Source: Impatiens glandulifera (taxonomy: Eukaryota > Streptophyta > Magnoliopsida > Ericales > Balsaminaceae). Taken from it: 64,000 nucleotides of DNA. Positions 38,281 to 50,233 of this stretch are shown one piece after another (position 1 is the first letter of the stretch; each line of letters opens with the position of its first letter). The notes beneath the pieces were generated by a model. It had not been told where the DNA came from, ran no database searches, and saw only the letters and a list, made by a program, of their open reading frames with translations. The stretch spans positions 41,699,382-41,763,381 of the forward strand of contig NC_061863.1 in assembly GCF_907164915.1 (NCBI RefSeq), in the 5' to 3' direction. Position numbers and translations under genes: made by a program.

Positions 38281-38790
38281 AGCCTTTCCAATCATGAATT
38301 ACTTTATTTTATTTCAATGAAGGGAAAAATTTAGCAAGCCCATATCATTAACAAACCACCTCCACAATTTAGTCAAAAAAGGGCAATCACTAAACAAATT
38401 ATCTATAGATTCTTCCTCCATTGAACATAAAACTCAGCATGTACATGGGATCATAATATACCTACTAATTCGGTCCCTTGTCGAGAGCCAATTACGGAAA
38501 GCAAGCCATAGAGTAATTTGATGGCGCGAGATGATCCTAGAAGACCACACTAAGGCATCCCACTCCATAATTTGCCCCCCCTCTCGAATAAACTCCCACG
38601 CTATATTTGAATTAAATTTTCCACCCTTCTCAATCATCCAATCCCTTAGATTTGTAGTATCATTAATATGCAATGCTTGAATGAAATTGAGAATTCTTAT
38701 ACCTTTCGGAATTCTCCTCAAAAGTGTGTTCCATTCCTCATATCTTATGTCTCTAACTGTGTCAACAAGACAGACCTTTCTAGTGTTACA
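38281..38790 (-). pseudogene. LINE reverse-transcriptase C-terminal fragment (zf-RVT)
   Basis: The minus-strand frame, open beyond its ATG at 38721 up to about 38783, has the zf-RVT layout of plant L1-type LINEs: VRDIRYEEWN, an isoleucine-rich segment, GGKFNSNIAWEF, WDALVWSSRIISRHQITLWLA, RNWLSTRDRI, then C..C and EEESIDNLFSDCPF downstream of the stop. A stop after IMIPCTC-like sequence separates the last part. The RT and endonuclease domains are missing. Confidence 0.7.
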
Positions 38791-38840
38791 TCGAGGGTTT
38801 TATTATATGTAAGAAAAGATGATCTAACAATATCATTTTT

Positions 38841-39107
38841 CTAAAATTTCTTACAATGTACATTATTTAACATCTCTTTACATACGAGAGGAGAAAGAGT
38901 TTTATCTTCGTTGATCAAGATATTGATGGATAATGGGGCATGGGCTCCATATGAACTAGAAAAGCTATCTTTTTGAGTTGGGTCAACTATCATGGAATTT
39001 CGAGCCATGTTTTCTAGGGCGTCGCACCAATAGTTTGTTCTTTTCCTAATTACACAAACAGGAGAGTTTGGATTATAAGGACAATCTAAAAAGATTTTGT
39101 GACCCAA
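38841..39107 (-). other. Unidentified 88-aa frame
   Basis: An open frame with CPYNPNSPVCVIRKRTNYWC lies just upstream of the LINE fragment. I do not recognise it. It may be an ordinary chance frame or a piece of another element; no splice context or neighbour supports expression. Confidence 0.15.
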
Positions 39108-39476
39108 AATGTCTCTATAAATCTGGATTGGTAAAGGGTTTTAGGAAATCAAAATATAGGGTACTTTGTCCCTCACAGATGAACTATTCATTCAAAGTTG
39201 GCAGAATGGTTATGTGTTGTTTGAATATCCTTTTCTTGTGGATTTTTTCAAATCCTATAGGGACATATCCTAAACCGTGGCAATCTATGTTATAACGTGG
39301 TTGAGAAATGATGTCATGTCGTCGGTGTTCGGGACTAGGCCCATACAAGTGAAATATCTCATTTATCGTGTCATTTTATTAGATAGGAGGCTGAATGTAC
39401 TAAATTCAAGGTCGTTGGATGAGTGATTACTTTTTGGAAAGACTGGACATATCTCAAACCCACTTAGTTCAACCTC

Positions 39477-39716
39477 TTATATGTCGATATGGGTAGACTC
39501 AATGATTGTTGTGGTGTTAGTCTCATCGTTGACCGTGAATATCTGGTCGTTGACTATGAATCTAAGCTTCTGATGCAGCGTTGAGGTTAAAGCCTTGGCT
39601 TTGTACAACCATGGTCTTCCTAAGATCAAGTTATATGAAGACTGTATGTTAATGATGTAAAAGTCAACTTGAAATGGTATGCCAACCACTCGGATGGTGC
39701 ATTTGAGGCAACCCAT
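39477..39716 (-). pseudogene. Retropepsin-region fragment of the Ogre-like element
   Basis: The 79-aa frame has FYIINIQSSYNLILGRPWLY, then HQKLRFIVNDQIFTV. The S-Y-N-L-I/L-L-G-R-P-W motif is a hallmark of the aspartic protease segment in Tat/Ogre and related gypsy polyproteins. The catalytic D-S/T-G is not in this frame. More protease/linker sequence in broken frames follows to 40333. Confidence 0.7.
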
Positions 39717-40479
39717 TATTTCATGGTGAGAGATGTCAAAACATTTGACACATGGATCAGATGGTATGATCTTGTCTCAGGATGCACCTATCTTCTCAAG
39801 AGTTATCCGATGACATAATTTGAGAGCAGATCCCTTGTCTATTTAAACCATTGAGACGGTTTTTCCCTCCATTTACACGGAAATGTAGAGGGATTTAGAG
39901 TGGTCTGATTCGGCTATCGAAAGATCTTTGTCTTCAAAGTCGATCATGTTGTGCTACGAACTAGTGTTTATGATCCCTACTAGTTCTTCTAGAGTGGTGT
40001 TGGTAGGGACATTAGCCTTGCTTAACTGATGGAGTGCTTTCATATGCTCGAAAGAGGACGTTATGATTTCCCATATGGAAATATTAGCATTAGTTCGTAT
40101 AAGTTGACTTAGGATGTTGTCTCCTTGGTTAAGAGCTTGGACACATCTTCCTTTCTTCTCCATACTAGCTGTTGGGAAGTGGATGGAACATTGGCCATTG
40201 TGGTCTTAATGAAATTGGGTTGAAAATCCAGTCTTCCACGTGTAACCGCGATATCAATCGGGGCATGGCTTTGGTGAGTCATATTTGACTTCCACCATCT
40301 AAGGAATAGGCTTTGGACTTCTTCTTGGGACATGGATAAATCATATGGATTTCTTATTTGGCGTTAAGGATAAGGTCCAGTAATGCATTGGTGTCAACGA
40401 ATGCTTCGTCGGTTGTGATCATATTGACTTGATGATCCGGTAATAGATTCTTAGCTATCTTTGGCTTGGAGATAACATT

Positions 40480-41560
40480 CTAGTCAATTAATTCTTGAAA
40501 TAGCTTTTTGAGGGCTCTACAATTATCATTAGCACGATCCTTTGTTTGGTGATAATCGCATTAGGCATTCTCGTAGTTTCCTAATAGTGGTTTGTCCGTA
40601 CTTAAGATAAGGGGTTTGATTAGACTTGCTTGGCATGGAAGGTCGCAAGAGAAAAGAAAAACATTATTTTCTTTGAGAATCTTCATAACCTGACTAAAAG
40701 GCATCCCTAGGTCGTCACAAACTCTAGGGGTTTGGGTGCCTTAGGAGTCATAGGTTTGGTGGGGGTTGAGGTGCCTACCTTAGCTTGTGGAGGCTTACTT
40801 GGGCTCGTCTTTTTATAAGGACGTTCCTTCTAGGAAGTGGTTACTTGTTGTACTTCTGTCTTTTTCTTTCTTGGGAAATGACTTAGAGACGGGGAAACTT
40901 TGACTTCTTTTTCCTCTTTTTTTCTTTCTTGATAGCATCATAGATATAATTGTCTGTTTTTAACAACATTTTTATATTTTGGAATGTTTTGATGGAAAAT
41001 CCAACATAATATCGTCCGTTAACGCTCTCTAAAATCATGTCGATCTATCGATGTTTTCTCGGGAGGGAATTAATTTCCTTGACAATAACTTTCCATCTTT
41101 TGATAAACACGAAGAAGTTCTCATTTTCTCTTTGTTTGATATTCTTTAACCACTTTTTTGGTCGTTCCAGATTGAGGTGCATTGAGAAGCGTTCTATAAA
41201 CGTGATTGTCAGTTCTTCGATAATTTGTAAATACACTGCATTTTGCTGGTAATACTAGCATAAAGCGACGTCATCGAGGTACATAAGGTATAGATATATA
41301 ACTATCAGTGCTCCAACTCGCAATGGATTCATTGGAGATGTATATATCTTGAATAAAACAAATAGTTCATTTTTTCCGATGTATTTGGATATGGATGGTA
41401 GTTTGACACCTAGTGGAATAATTACTTGTTCTTCAGTTTTCATAGCATCCTTTTAGTCATAGTGATCCTATATGCTTTTGTATTTTGCCATTTTGTTTAG
41501 TTAGGTTTGCATATCGTCCTGCATGGATTGTATTTGAGCCATTTAATGTTCATATTCCGT
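40480..41560 (-). pseudogene. Decayed gag of the Ogre-like element
   Basis: Pieces are PLGVKLPSISKYIGKNE (41255-41443), RPKKWLKNIKQRENENFFVF (41045-41236) and a zinc-knuckle relic near 40500-40570 (CDYHQTK..C, then LFQELID). All align with 6972-8035. Several stops interrupt it. Confidence 0.65.
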
Positions 41561-42199
41561 AAAAGGTGGTTTTTCTACTACCAAAATTAGTCTCTTGTGT
41601 GGTCTTATGGGGTTAAGTTCCTCTTTGGGTACCCCGTGTTTGGCCTATGTGGTTGGGTCGAAATCTTCATTAGAGTCTTCGTAGAAAGAGACTTCCTTTT
41701 GAGTTCAAGGGTTAACAGGACAAGGATTAATGAGAGTGAACATAACTGGGATAGATTGGGTAGGAAATCGAGAAGAAGTCATATTTTGGGATGTGGACGA
41801 TATTTGCTAATTAACTAAAGAGTTTCTGATCAGTGCGAGATGTTCCGTCACATGTTGCAAAGCTGCATTCATTTCCCTAAATTCATTTGTATAAATTGTT
41901 TCAAGTGTTGGGGTTTATACGGCCATCTAGTTGTGTATGAAGCGTCCAGTTTTTGGATCTCACTTTCTAGGGGGGTAATGTCGGTTGTCGTAGTCGTGGA
42001 CAGTTGCGAAGAGAAAGGGGTGAGGGTTTGTAATTGTAACATAAGTACAATGTATATGAATGTGAAATGAATCATAAGGAATGGACATCTCCTTGTGATT
42101 CAAAACCCAAACATAGAATTGTTATACAAAACTTACCTCTTAAGTTTGTTATAGATGATCTCTCTTGTTAATATTTACAGAGAGTTCAAAGGGGAAAAA

Positions 42200-43370
42200 G
42201 TTATGACAAAGGTTGTTGGCTTTAGGTCCTACTGTAGTTTGTTCCAACACTAGAAGCTTCATTCCCTTCATTCTTTTTCACCTTCTCGTATTCTTCAAGA
42301 ATGACTATAAGGTAATTCTTTCGTTCCTTCGGAAATCCCATTTAGGAGACGTTTTGTTATTTCTCCAGATATCCCACATAGGCCTTATGGTCGATTGGCA
42401 TATCTAAGGCGATGACACTTCTCGTGTAAGGGGGCATGATGTCACGATCGAACTGTTTAAAGAGGTCATGGGTGTAGTAGGAGATAACCTATTCTAAGCT
42501 CATAAGCATGATCATGGGTTCATCATCCATCATATAAGCCATCTTTTTGATGGGATACCATGGGAAAAGCTTGTCTCATTCTTCGGTATTGAAGAGAAGG
42601 AGACATGATGTCTATAGAACATACTGGCGACATTCATCCGAGTTTATCGAGCAACTAGATATAGAGAACTAGAGGAGAGCCTTTTTTACTCACGATAGAG
42701 GTTAAGAACGAATCATTCAACCCCATCACCGTTTCATCTAGAATGATACCCGAGGGGTCTTTATTTTCTCTAAGAATGTGGTATGCTACCTCTAGAATTT
42801 TGGAGGCTGGCTTGTCATCTGCTAGAGCCAGGAAGAGGTGGGCCAACAGGACCTTTACCGTCATCATGGAGGAGCCCAAGGTTTAGGGGATTTCTTCGTT
42901 CTTGACTTCCATTTTTGTCTATTTTTGGAAATTGATGACATTTTTTTGAGGATTCTATCGAATGTTGTCTTGGTATATCCGTATTCCTCTTGTAAGAGCT
43001 TCCTTAGGTACATTGATTCCATAAATGGATTCAGATGTAGAATGTTCATGTTTTCCATCATTAAGATAGCTCAAAAATCCTCCATGGTCAGGAACATTTG
43101 TCTTTCTCCCATAAAGTACATCCGACCTACAGGGCTCCACTTCCTTTGCATTTGTATCATGAAGGTTTTATTTATTTTGAAGTTTATAAACCTCATGATG
43201 GGAGTCAGTTCATAGATTGCATGATTCCACTCGTTTTCATGGAAGTTGTCGATCCATGGGATTAGGGTGATATCCTTCAGCATGGACATTGTCTGTGATT
43301 GGAAATTCAAAACGTTTACAAAAATGTGTTTATTTTGAAGAAGGAATAATTTTAAGATATTCACTTAGAC
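42200..43370 (-). pseudogene. Decayed ORF1 (DUF7745-like) of the Ogre-like element
   Basis: The 43071-43364 frame reads ..ELTPIMRFINFKINKTFM..QMQRKW..F..GERQMFLTMEDF, aligned with residues 37-80 of the gene at 58291. The 42655-42879 frame reads VLLAHLFLALADDKPASKIL..LDETVMGLN..KKGSPLVLYI, aligned with residues 157-223. Stops between these make it a pseudogene. It serves as the template that identifies the intact gene's family. Confidence 0.7.
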
Positions 43371-43884
43371 TATAAATGCATACACATAATACATATATAG
43401 TATTCATAAGCAATCAGTTGGGAAAGAGTATCCAGGTTTTTTGTGAAAAGGTAAATTATAAGAGAGTATCATTCACCAATAGTGGAGGGGGTAAAATCGC
43501 CGACATAAACCAAGGAACATCAACTTAATCGAGAATTTCCTTCCACCTCCACAATTCTTATGTCATATCGGACGACTCATAGCTAAAGGGTGGGGTTGAT
43601 CCCGTGCATTCTAGTTTTTCCTCTCGCAACATCACTCATTTAGTAACAAGATGTCGTTCTTCGTCGAGAATATTTGCACATAAGTGTAGAAGTACTTATT
43701 AAAATAGTGTACTTTTTGCAAGCAATGTTAAAGTTATGTACCATTAACAAGTATATGCATTTAGTATGATAAATCATATTTATCCCTCATGTGTTGTTCC
43801 TTTTGGGATATACCTATTAGGTTGAAAATGTGATACACATGTTTTTAAAAAGTCAAGTTTATGTTTTCGAGTTAAACAATTTAA

Positions 43885-45782
43885 TCCCCAGTAGAGTCAT
43901 AAAAAAACAGTAATACCCAGAAAACCCTTGGTCCCAGAAAAGCTCAAGGTTTTAAAATGTCAACATCGGTTTGCGTGTGAGGAATCTTTTTAAAATAAAA
44001 CATTTTTTTAATATATTTCAAATAAACCTTGACAGACGTTGAAATTATTTATAAAATAATTAATGTGGGTTTAAGTTTAAATAGTTCTTGGATAAACCTT
44101 GACAGACGTTGAAATTATTTATAAAATAATTAATGTGGGTTTAAGTTTAAATAGTTCTTGGATTTGCTGTAATAAAATTACAATTTGATTTTTTTTAAAT
44201 CTATGGTTTAAATTTATTAAAAATAATTAATTTAAAAGATTATTTATTTGAAAAAGAGCAGCAAATTGAATTTTAAAAATCAATAAAATGTGTACGTGTC
44301 AAACGTAATTTTTACTAGTATTTCATTTAGTTCGAAGTTTTGTAATACTCGAGAAAACACTTTTATGCTTCATCCTCCATACCTATTTTAAAAATGGTCT
44401 ATACCTATAAATCTTGCTTTTGAAAATCAGTTTGTATAACGTTTTATTTAACCAATTATTCTTCAAAGGTTATATTTAACCGGTTATTCTTCATATATTG
44501 TATTTAAACATGCATATGTTTTTACGTATTTTAAAAATTATAACATGTTTGTACCTATTGTTGATGATGACTAAGGAGGAAAATAGCAATGATTGAAGAA
44601 CATTCCTTTAACTTTAGGGAAACTTTTGGGATGTCTGGATCCAAGCTTTAAGATATTATACTGAAATTTCAAAAAATTAGAAGCTTGGAGCTTCAATGGC
44701 GAATTTTTGAAATCTTTCAATTGAGGGCTTGAGGTGTTATTCCTTTTCTTTGGAATCGTCAATGGAGGTTATTTATAGCCTCTCGGAGTCGGTTGATCAA
44801 CCAAGTGGTCTTGAAACAGTCAAACACCCATGATGGTGTTTTGGTTGTTATTGATTCAACTTGCTCGATTAGGGCATAATGAAGCCTATGATCGTAGGCG
44901 AAATGATCATCGTGGTAGGGTGTTCATTTCAACTTTTGAATCATCCGAAACGGTGGACTATCGACATAGTTCCATCTTTCAAAAATCAAAGATGAGATTC
45001 ATCCTTATTTGTTCTTCATCGCGAGGAAGAAGACACACCAGGCGTAAAGCGACGTCGTTTAGGGTGTCAACACGAATGCGGAGCGTTCCGTCCACGTTCT
45101 TTATGGGTTACATCACATTTTGGGAGTTCCATCGTGTTTCAGCTAACGACGATGGTACATATGTTAGTTGATTGTGTGCTTCGCAGAGGCACGTTTCTTT
45201 CGTTGTAGCGGGCGACGCGGACAACGTTGGGGCGTTGGATGAAAATTCAACGTTCATTCAATGGCTTTGGTTCTTGTTGCAGCTATTCTTTTGAATTTGG
45301 ACACACGTTATTAAAGATTTAATTTTTATTTTAAAACCTTAAGGGTTTATTTGTAATTATTTTTCTTTCACCCTTTTGACTTTATTTTTAAATCTTTAAA
45401 ATACACAAAATATTTAAAATAAATATGATAATTATTTTGTCAATTTATTTTATTTTATTTATATTTTTGGGTTAAATAAATAATTTATTTGGAATCAAAT
45501 GGATACAATATTTATCCAACATTATTTATTTTAATCCCCTTGATTTTTCTAAATTTAATTCAAGATAAAATCGGTATAATATTTATCCCAAATTATTTAA
45601 TTTATTTATTTGGTCATTACCCTTAATTAATTAGAATTTAATTATCATAATAATTAATCCAATTAAATGTTTAATTATGTTTTGGCTTTGGGGTTAATTA
45701 TTTAAATTTTATTTATTTAAAAATAATTAAAATAATTATTTTAAATTTTATAAATTAAGTAGGTAAAATTTTAGTGCTTACA
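43885..45782 (-). repeat. LTR of the minus-strand Ogre-like element
   Basis: On the minus strand it starts TGTAAGCACTAAAATTTTAC at 45782 and ends next to a decayed primer site (ATGACTCTACTGGGGATT) near 43885. A TATA box lies at 44777-44771 and the GC-rich U3 block at 44870-45260. The 113-aa frame at 44830 lies inside U3 and is not a gene. The outer edge abuts the defensin duplication block at 45786. Confidence 0.6.
44022..44161. repeat. 70-bp perfect tandem duplication in the LTR
   Basis: Two head-to-tail 70-bp units starting ATAAACCTTGACAGACGTTG (44022 and 44092) appear identical by eye. The plus-strand relative near 2560-2640 does not have the second copy. Confidence 0.9.
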
Positions 45783-45785
45783 TTG

Positions 45786-47160
45786 ACAAATGTGAAAATT
45801 TTATAACCATTCGAATATTTATGTTGAATTTCTTTTACAATTTTTATATGGATATATATTTTGCAAATAAATTTGAACACTCATGTTAATTCATATATTG
45901 ACCCACAATTTGGTTAATCATACTCATTTAAACTCAAATAACAATATATTAATCCATAGGTTAATCATACTCATTTAAACTCAAGTCAAAATCATTATTA
46001 GAGCACAATTTGGTGGTCATTAACCATTAAAAAAATAAAAATATAACATGACTTATTATTTCTGTGTGAACATAACTTATATGATTATGTCAACTAATGT
46101 AGAATTTTGATTTTTAAAATAGACCTACTAAATTTATTTGTAAATGAAATACAAAATCTTTAGAAAAATAATTTCATATATTTCACGAATAATATTATGC
46201 CGAAATTTCTTTTCAAATTTATAATCTTTTTTATAAGTGTCAAATTCGCATTGAAAATAAAATATATAACTATTCAAAATAAATTACACAACAATTTAAA
46301 ATAAACTTTTTTATTTGATCTTTAAATTTGAAAGTTTAATAAGATATTATTGATCTCTCTTGTAAAGTTTTGAAGGTCTTAATTTATTTTAGTAGTAGAA
46401 AGTAAGACCACCAATCTATAGAACGATTAACATTCGAAATTAACAGTGGCGCACACAGACGCATCGACGACGGAGACCATGACAATCGCCACGTTCAAAC
46501 CCATGACTAGTACAAACACTTGTACATTGCGAGTTAAACATGCAATTATTTGCGATTTGGTACTTGCATTTCTTTCCTTCTGCTACTATCCCTCCATTTT
46601 CTCCATCTTAACATAAACATAAGTCATGAAGATTAATAATCAACCATTCAATTACTATAACATTACCTTTTTATAAAAATGAATTATAAACAGTACTTAC
46701 GGGGAATCAAGAAGAGCAGAATTAGGAAACCAAGAAACTTCATGGTTTTTGTATACATACTTGGGAAGGAATAGAAACTAGACAAAATGAGGAAGAAGAA
46801 GAATGACTTAAATAAGACAATGAATATTGAGGTTGAAGCCATTGATTTCTTTATCATCAATATTTGTCTCTAGATTATAAAATATATATTTTATTTAACT
46901 ATATCTCTAGTTGGAAAACTAATGTGAGTTACAATAGAAAATTATTATTAAATTTATTGAAAAATATATACAATTAAAATATATTATTAAATTATTTTTT
47001 TAAATCTCCAATGTATCTTCGAATATTTGTATTTGATTGAGTGAACGTCAAATGTTCTCTTACAAAAAGTTTTGTTAATCCTATTAAAAACTTTAACGGA
47101 TTATAAAATTTACAAATTAAACTACAATTTTTTACCTTTTAAAAGTAACATATTAAACAT
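45786..47160. repeat. Segmental duplication, copy 2 (defensin block)
   Basis: Aligns with 23386-24680 in the same orientation, including the gene. Begins immediately outside the Ogre-like LTR. Confidence 0.75.
46440..46758 (-). CDS. Defensin-like secreted cysteine-rich peptide, second copy
   Basis: Exon 1 is 46758-46701 and exon 2 is 46606-46440, with a GT-AG intron (GTAAGT donor); 74 residues. A signal peptide (MYTKTMKFLGFLILLFLIP) is encoded by exon 1. Eight cysteines lie at 33, 41, 47, 51, 61, 68, 70 and 74, with spacing identical to the gene at 23906. It differs from that gene at many mature positions (e.g. ..QCTSVCTSHG.. versus ..QCKRICKSKG..) while all cysteines are kept, and it has the G-x-C (GDC) of the defensin gamma-core. 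Both copies are therefore intact paralogues, probably under constraint. A role in defence or signalling is inferred from the fold only. Confidence 0.85.
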
Positions 47161-47835
47161 ATATAATTCTATATATTTATTTTATTTTTCAAATTATATT
47201 ATATAGAAAGAAGGGGAAATTTGAATTTTAATATTCTAATTTATAATTTAATTATAAAATATGTATTTTATTTAAATATATCTTTATTTGGAATAAAATT
47301 TTTAATTAGATTAGAAAATAATTATTAAATTTATTGTTATTATATGTTATAAATTATCTTTTTCAAAACTCAAATGCATCTACAATGTAGTTTTGTAATC
47401 CTGTTAATATCTTTTAAGGATTGTGAAATCCATAAACTAAACAAAAATGTGTAACATTTCCATATGAGAGAGTTCTATAAATTTATGATTTTGTTTTATT
47501 TTTTAAATTAAATTAAATTAATTAAAAATAAATTAAGGAAAACTCGTATTTTAATATTTTAATTTATAAATGATTATAAATATATATTTTATTTAAAAAC
47601 ATCACTAGTAGGAATAAAATTATCAATTATAATAGAAAAATATTATTAAATTTATTATATATATATAATTAAAAAAATTATATATATATTTTTTCAAAAC
47701 TTAATTGTTACCCTAAATATTTGTATTTGGTTGGAATTTTGAACTTAAAAGTTCATACTTACGCAATATTTTATTAATCCTAATAAAAACTTTTATTATA
47801 AATCAAATAAATTAAATTTAAGTTTTTTATTTTTT
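46870..47835. repeat. Three upstream blocks (A2, B2, C2) of the second defensin-like gene
   Basis: Units at 46870-47130, 47235-47440 and 47560-47835 share ATATATTTTATTTAA, (A)GGAATAAAAT, GAATATTTGTATTT and TTAATCCT(A/G)TTAA segments with the blocks upstream of the first gene. No exon remnant is seen in B2 or C2. Confidence 0.6.
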
Positions 47836-49130
47836 TTTTAAGTGAGTTTTTTTTCGTAAAATAAGTGAGAGAGTTTATAGACACCTAAATTTTATTTTTT
47901 AATTTTAAATAAAAAAATTTAAAAGTAGCGAAAATAATATTGGTTAAATTGAAAATTGCTAAATATTATGATTCATATGCTTTAGTTGTACGTAATCTCT
48001 AACTTTTATTTGTTTTTAATTAGATACTATATGATTATTTTATTCTTTTAATCAAAGTTAGAATTTGTCTAGATTAGATAATTGATAATTTTTCTCACTT
48101 TTGAGTTTTTTTAATAAAATGACTTTAATTAATTTTTCAAAAAAAAAATAATAATTTCGAATTATTTTAAAATAAAATAAAAGACGAAAGAAATATAAAA
48201 TAAAAATAAAAAAATAGTGAAAATATCATGATATAACCCTAATTTAATTTATATTTGTTTGGTAGGTTAATATATATAATAATAATTATTAATATTAAAT
48301 ATAATATAATATAAAATATATTACAAAATTATCACTATCAAAATAGTGAGGTCGGTTGTTAATATAATAATAATAATTAATATAAATATAAATATTATAA
48401 AGGATAATTATAAAAAATTATGTTGGTTGTTTGAGTCTGTTTAATTACGATTTTTTTTTTTAAAAATGATCAATTGGAGGATCAAGTAAAAATAGTAAAA
48501 AAAAATAAACACATTTGTTGATTACTAATGAAGGATTTAGAAAAAAAATAATAATAATTGAAGGTTGCTTGCCTTCATGGATGTTGCGGATGTTTGATTT
48601 ACCTGAGTTACAGTTTAGAAATTGTATTTGTTTGATTTTGAACAAAGTCTAAAGGTAATTAGATATTTAATATTAAATTCAAACATATTTATGTTTAAAT
48701 TCAATCATATTTATCATATTTCTTTATATGATTTAAAAACATCTTAAATAATAAATATTTAAATTATCTTTAAACAAAATTAGTAAAACAATACATTTTT
48801 AAAATTAGCCAAAAATTTAAAGTAAATATCATCATTAGAAGGGTTATAGTGTTCAACCGGTCGGTTAACTGGTTAATCAGTTCCGATAAAGTTTGGATTT
48901 ATCTATTATTTTACAAACCGGTTAAACGACAGGTATTTGTATCGATTTTACCGGTTTTGGTTCTACTAGTTCGGGTCGATTCTGGTCGGTTAATCGAATT
49001 TAATCGGGAACCAATAATTCAATTTTTTAAAATTAAGTATTAAATTTATAAAATGATTTTTTTCAAAATCATTGTATTATCAAATATTTCATGGATATAT
49101 TTAAAATATGTTATAGTATATTATATAATA
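47836..49130. other. AT-rich sequence with a CCGGTT-rich patch
   Basis: No gene is seen. The patch at 48852-49015 repeats CCGGTT/GGTTAA words (e.g. AACCGGTCGGTTAACTGGTT), likely a decayed transposon end of unassigned type. The 64-aa frame there is not supported. Confidence 0.4.
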
Positions 49131-49165
49131 CTAGGAGGGTTCTTGTGCGATGCACACGAATAAAA
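49131..49165 (-). mobile_element. Helitron-like 3' terminus
   Basis: On the minus strand the hairpin TGTGC-ATC-GCACA is followed by nine bases and CTAG, then host T (49130). This is a good match to the Helitron 3' rule. The element body would extend right into the tandem repeats at 49340-50210. No 5' end or transposase was found, so it would be non-autonomous. Confidence 0.5.
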
Positions 49166-49339
49166 ATATAAATAAAATAAATTTAATAAAAAATATAATA
49201 ATGTTTATTCAATGTTTAAAAGTTTTAATAAATCACGAATAATATATTAAAATAAAAAATATAACACTCTCATTCCATATTTTATTTATATTTTTTAACC
49301 ATTTTTAATTAATATCGGTCTATTATCCCTCGACAAACC

Positions 49340-50210
49340 ACATGTCAATCACACTTGGTTAAAGTGGTGTAATTATTTTGTTATGTTGCATGTTCACAAC
49401 ATACATATAACATTTTTAATTATATTTTTAACCGCTTAAAATTTATGGGCGGGTCAACCCAAAATCCGACCCATATATCCATATATTCTCACATATATAT
49501 CCAAATTAACCAGAGGTCTTGACCCGACAATCTAGATACTTTGAAAATTAAGCATTATTATATATATATAAATAAGATAGTTAAAAAATTCAACTTATAT
49601 TATTAAAATGTTTCACATTTATCAAATTTGGTGTTAAATTTAAAATATAAAATTTTATAAGCCTATTTGGTTAAAGTATTGTACTTATTTTGTTAGGTTG
49701 CAAGTTTGAAATATACATATAACATTTTTAATTTTATTTTTAACCGTTTGAATTTTATGGGCGGTTCAACCCACAATCCAACCAAAGTATTCATTTACTC
49801 TCACATATATATTCAAATTAACAATAACTCTCGACCCAACAATCCAGACACTTTAAAAATTAAGCCTCATTCTATATATATATATAGATTAGTTAATTAA
49901 AAAATTGAACTTATATTGTTAAAATGTCTCACATTCATCAAATTTGGTGTTGAATTTAAAATATAAAGTCTTATTAGCCTAGTTGGTTAAAAGGTTATAC
50001 TCATTTTGTTATGATGCAAGTTCAAAATATACAAATACTATTTTTAATTTAATTTTTAACCGTTTAAAGTTTATGGACGGGTCAACCCACAATCCGACCC
50101 AAGTATCTATTTACTCTCACATATATATTCAAATTAACCACAACTCTCGACCCGACAATCCGAACACTTTTAAAATTAAGCATCATTATATATATATATA
50201 TATTATTGTA
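49340..50210 (+). repeat. Tandem repeat of about 312-bp units with tRNA-like boxes
   Basis: Three units, with GGTTAAA at 49357, 49669 and 49985 (spacing 312 and 316). Each carries TTTATGG(G/A)CGG(G/T)TCAACCCA, CTCACATATATAT and GACCC(G/A)ACAATC, and ends in a short TA run. The third unit has TAGCCTAGTTGG, a perfect match to the pol III A-box consensus, and GCAAGTTCAAAATAT in B-box position. The 64- and 78-aa frames are repeat-derived. Confidence 0.8.
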
Positions 50211-50233
50211 AAAATATAATAATAATATTATTG

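Larger units (their letters stand above)
39300..45782 (-). mobile_element. Tat/Ogre-like Ty3/gypsy element, minus strand, truncated
   Basis: Order on the minus strand is LTR (45782-43885), leader, DUF7745-like ORF1 (43370-42200), linker and gag (42080-40480), and protease region (39716-39477). Homology is then lost, with no RT, RNaseH or integrase, so the 3' half is missing. It is in inverted orientation to the element at 1-8035 and is clearly the same family. Confidence 0.75.
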
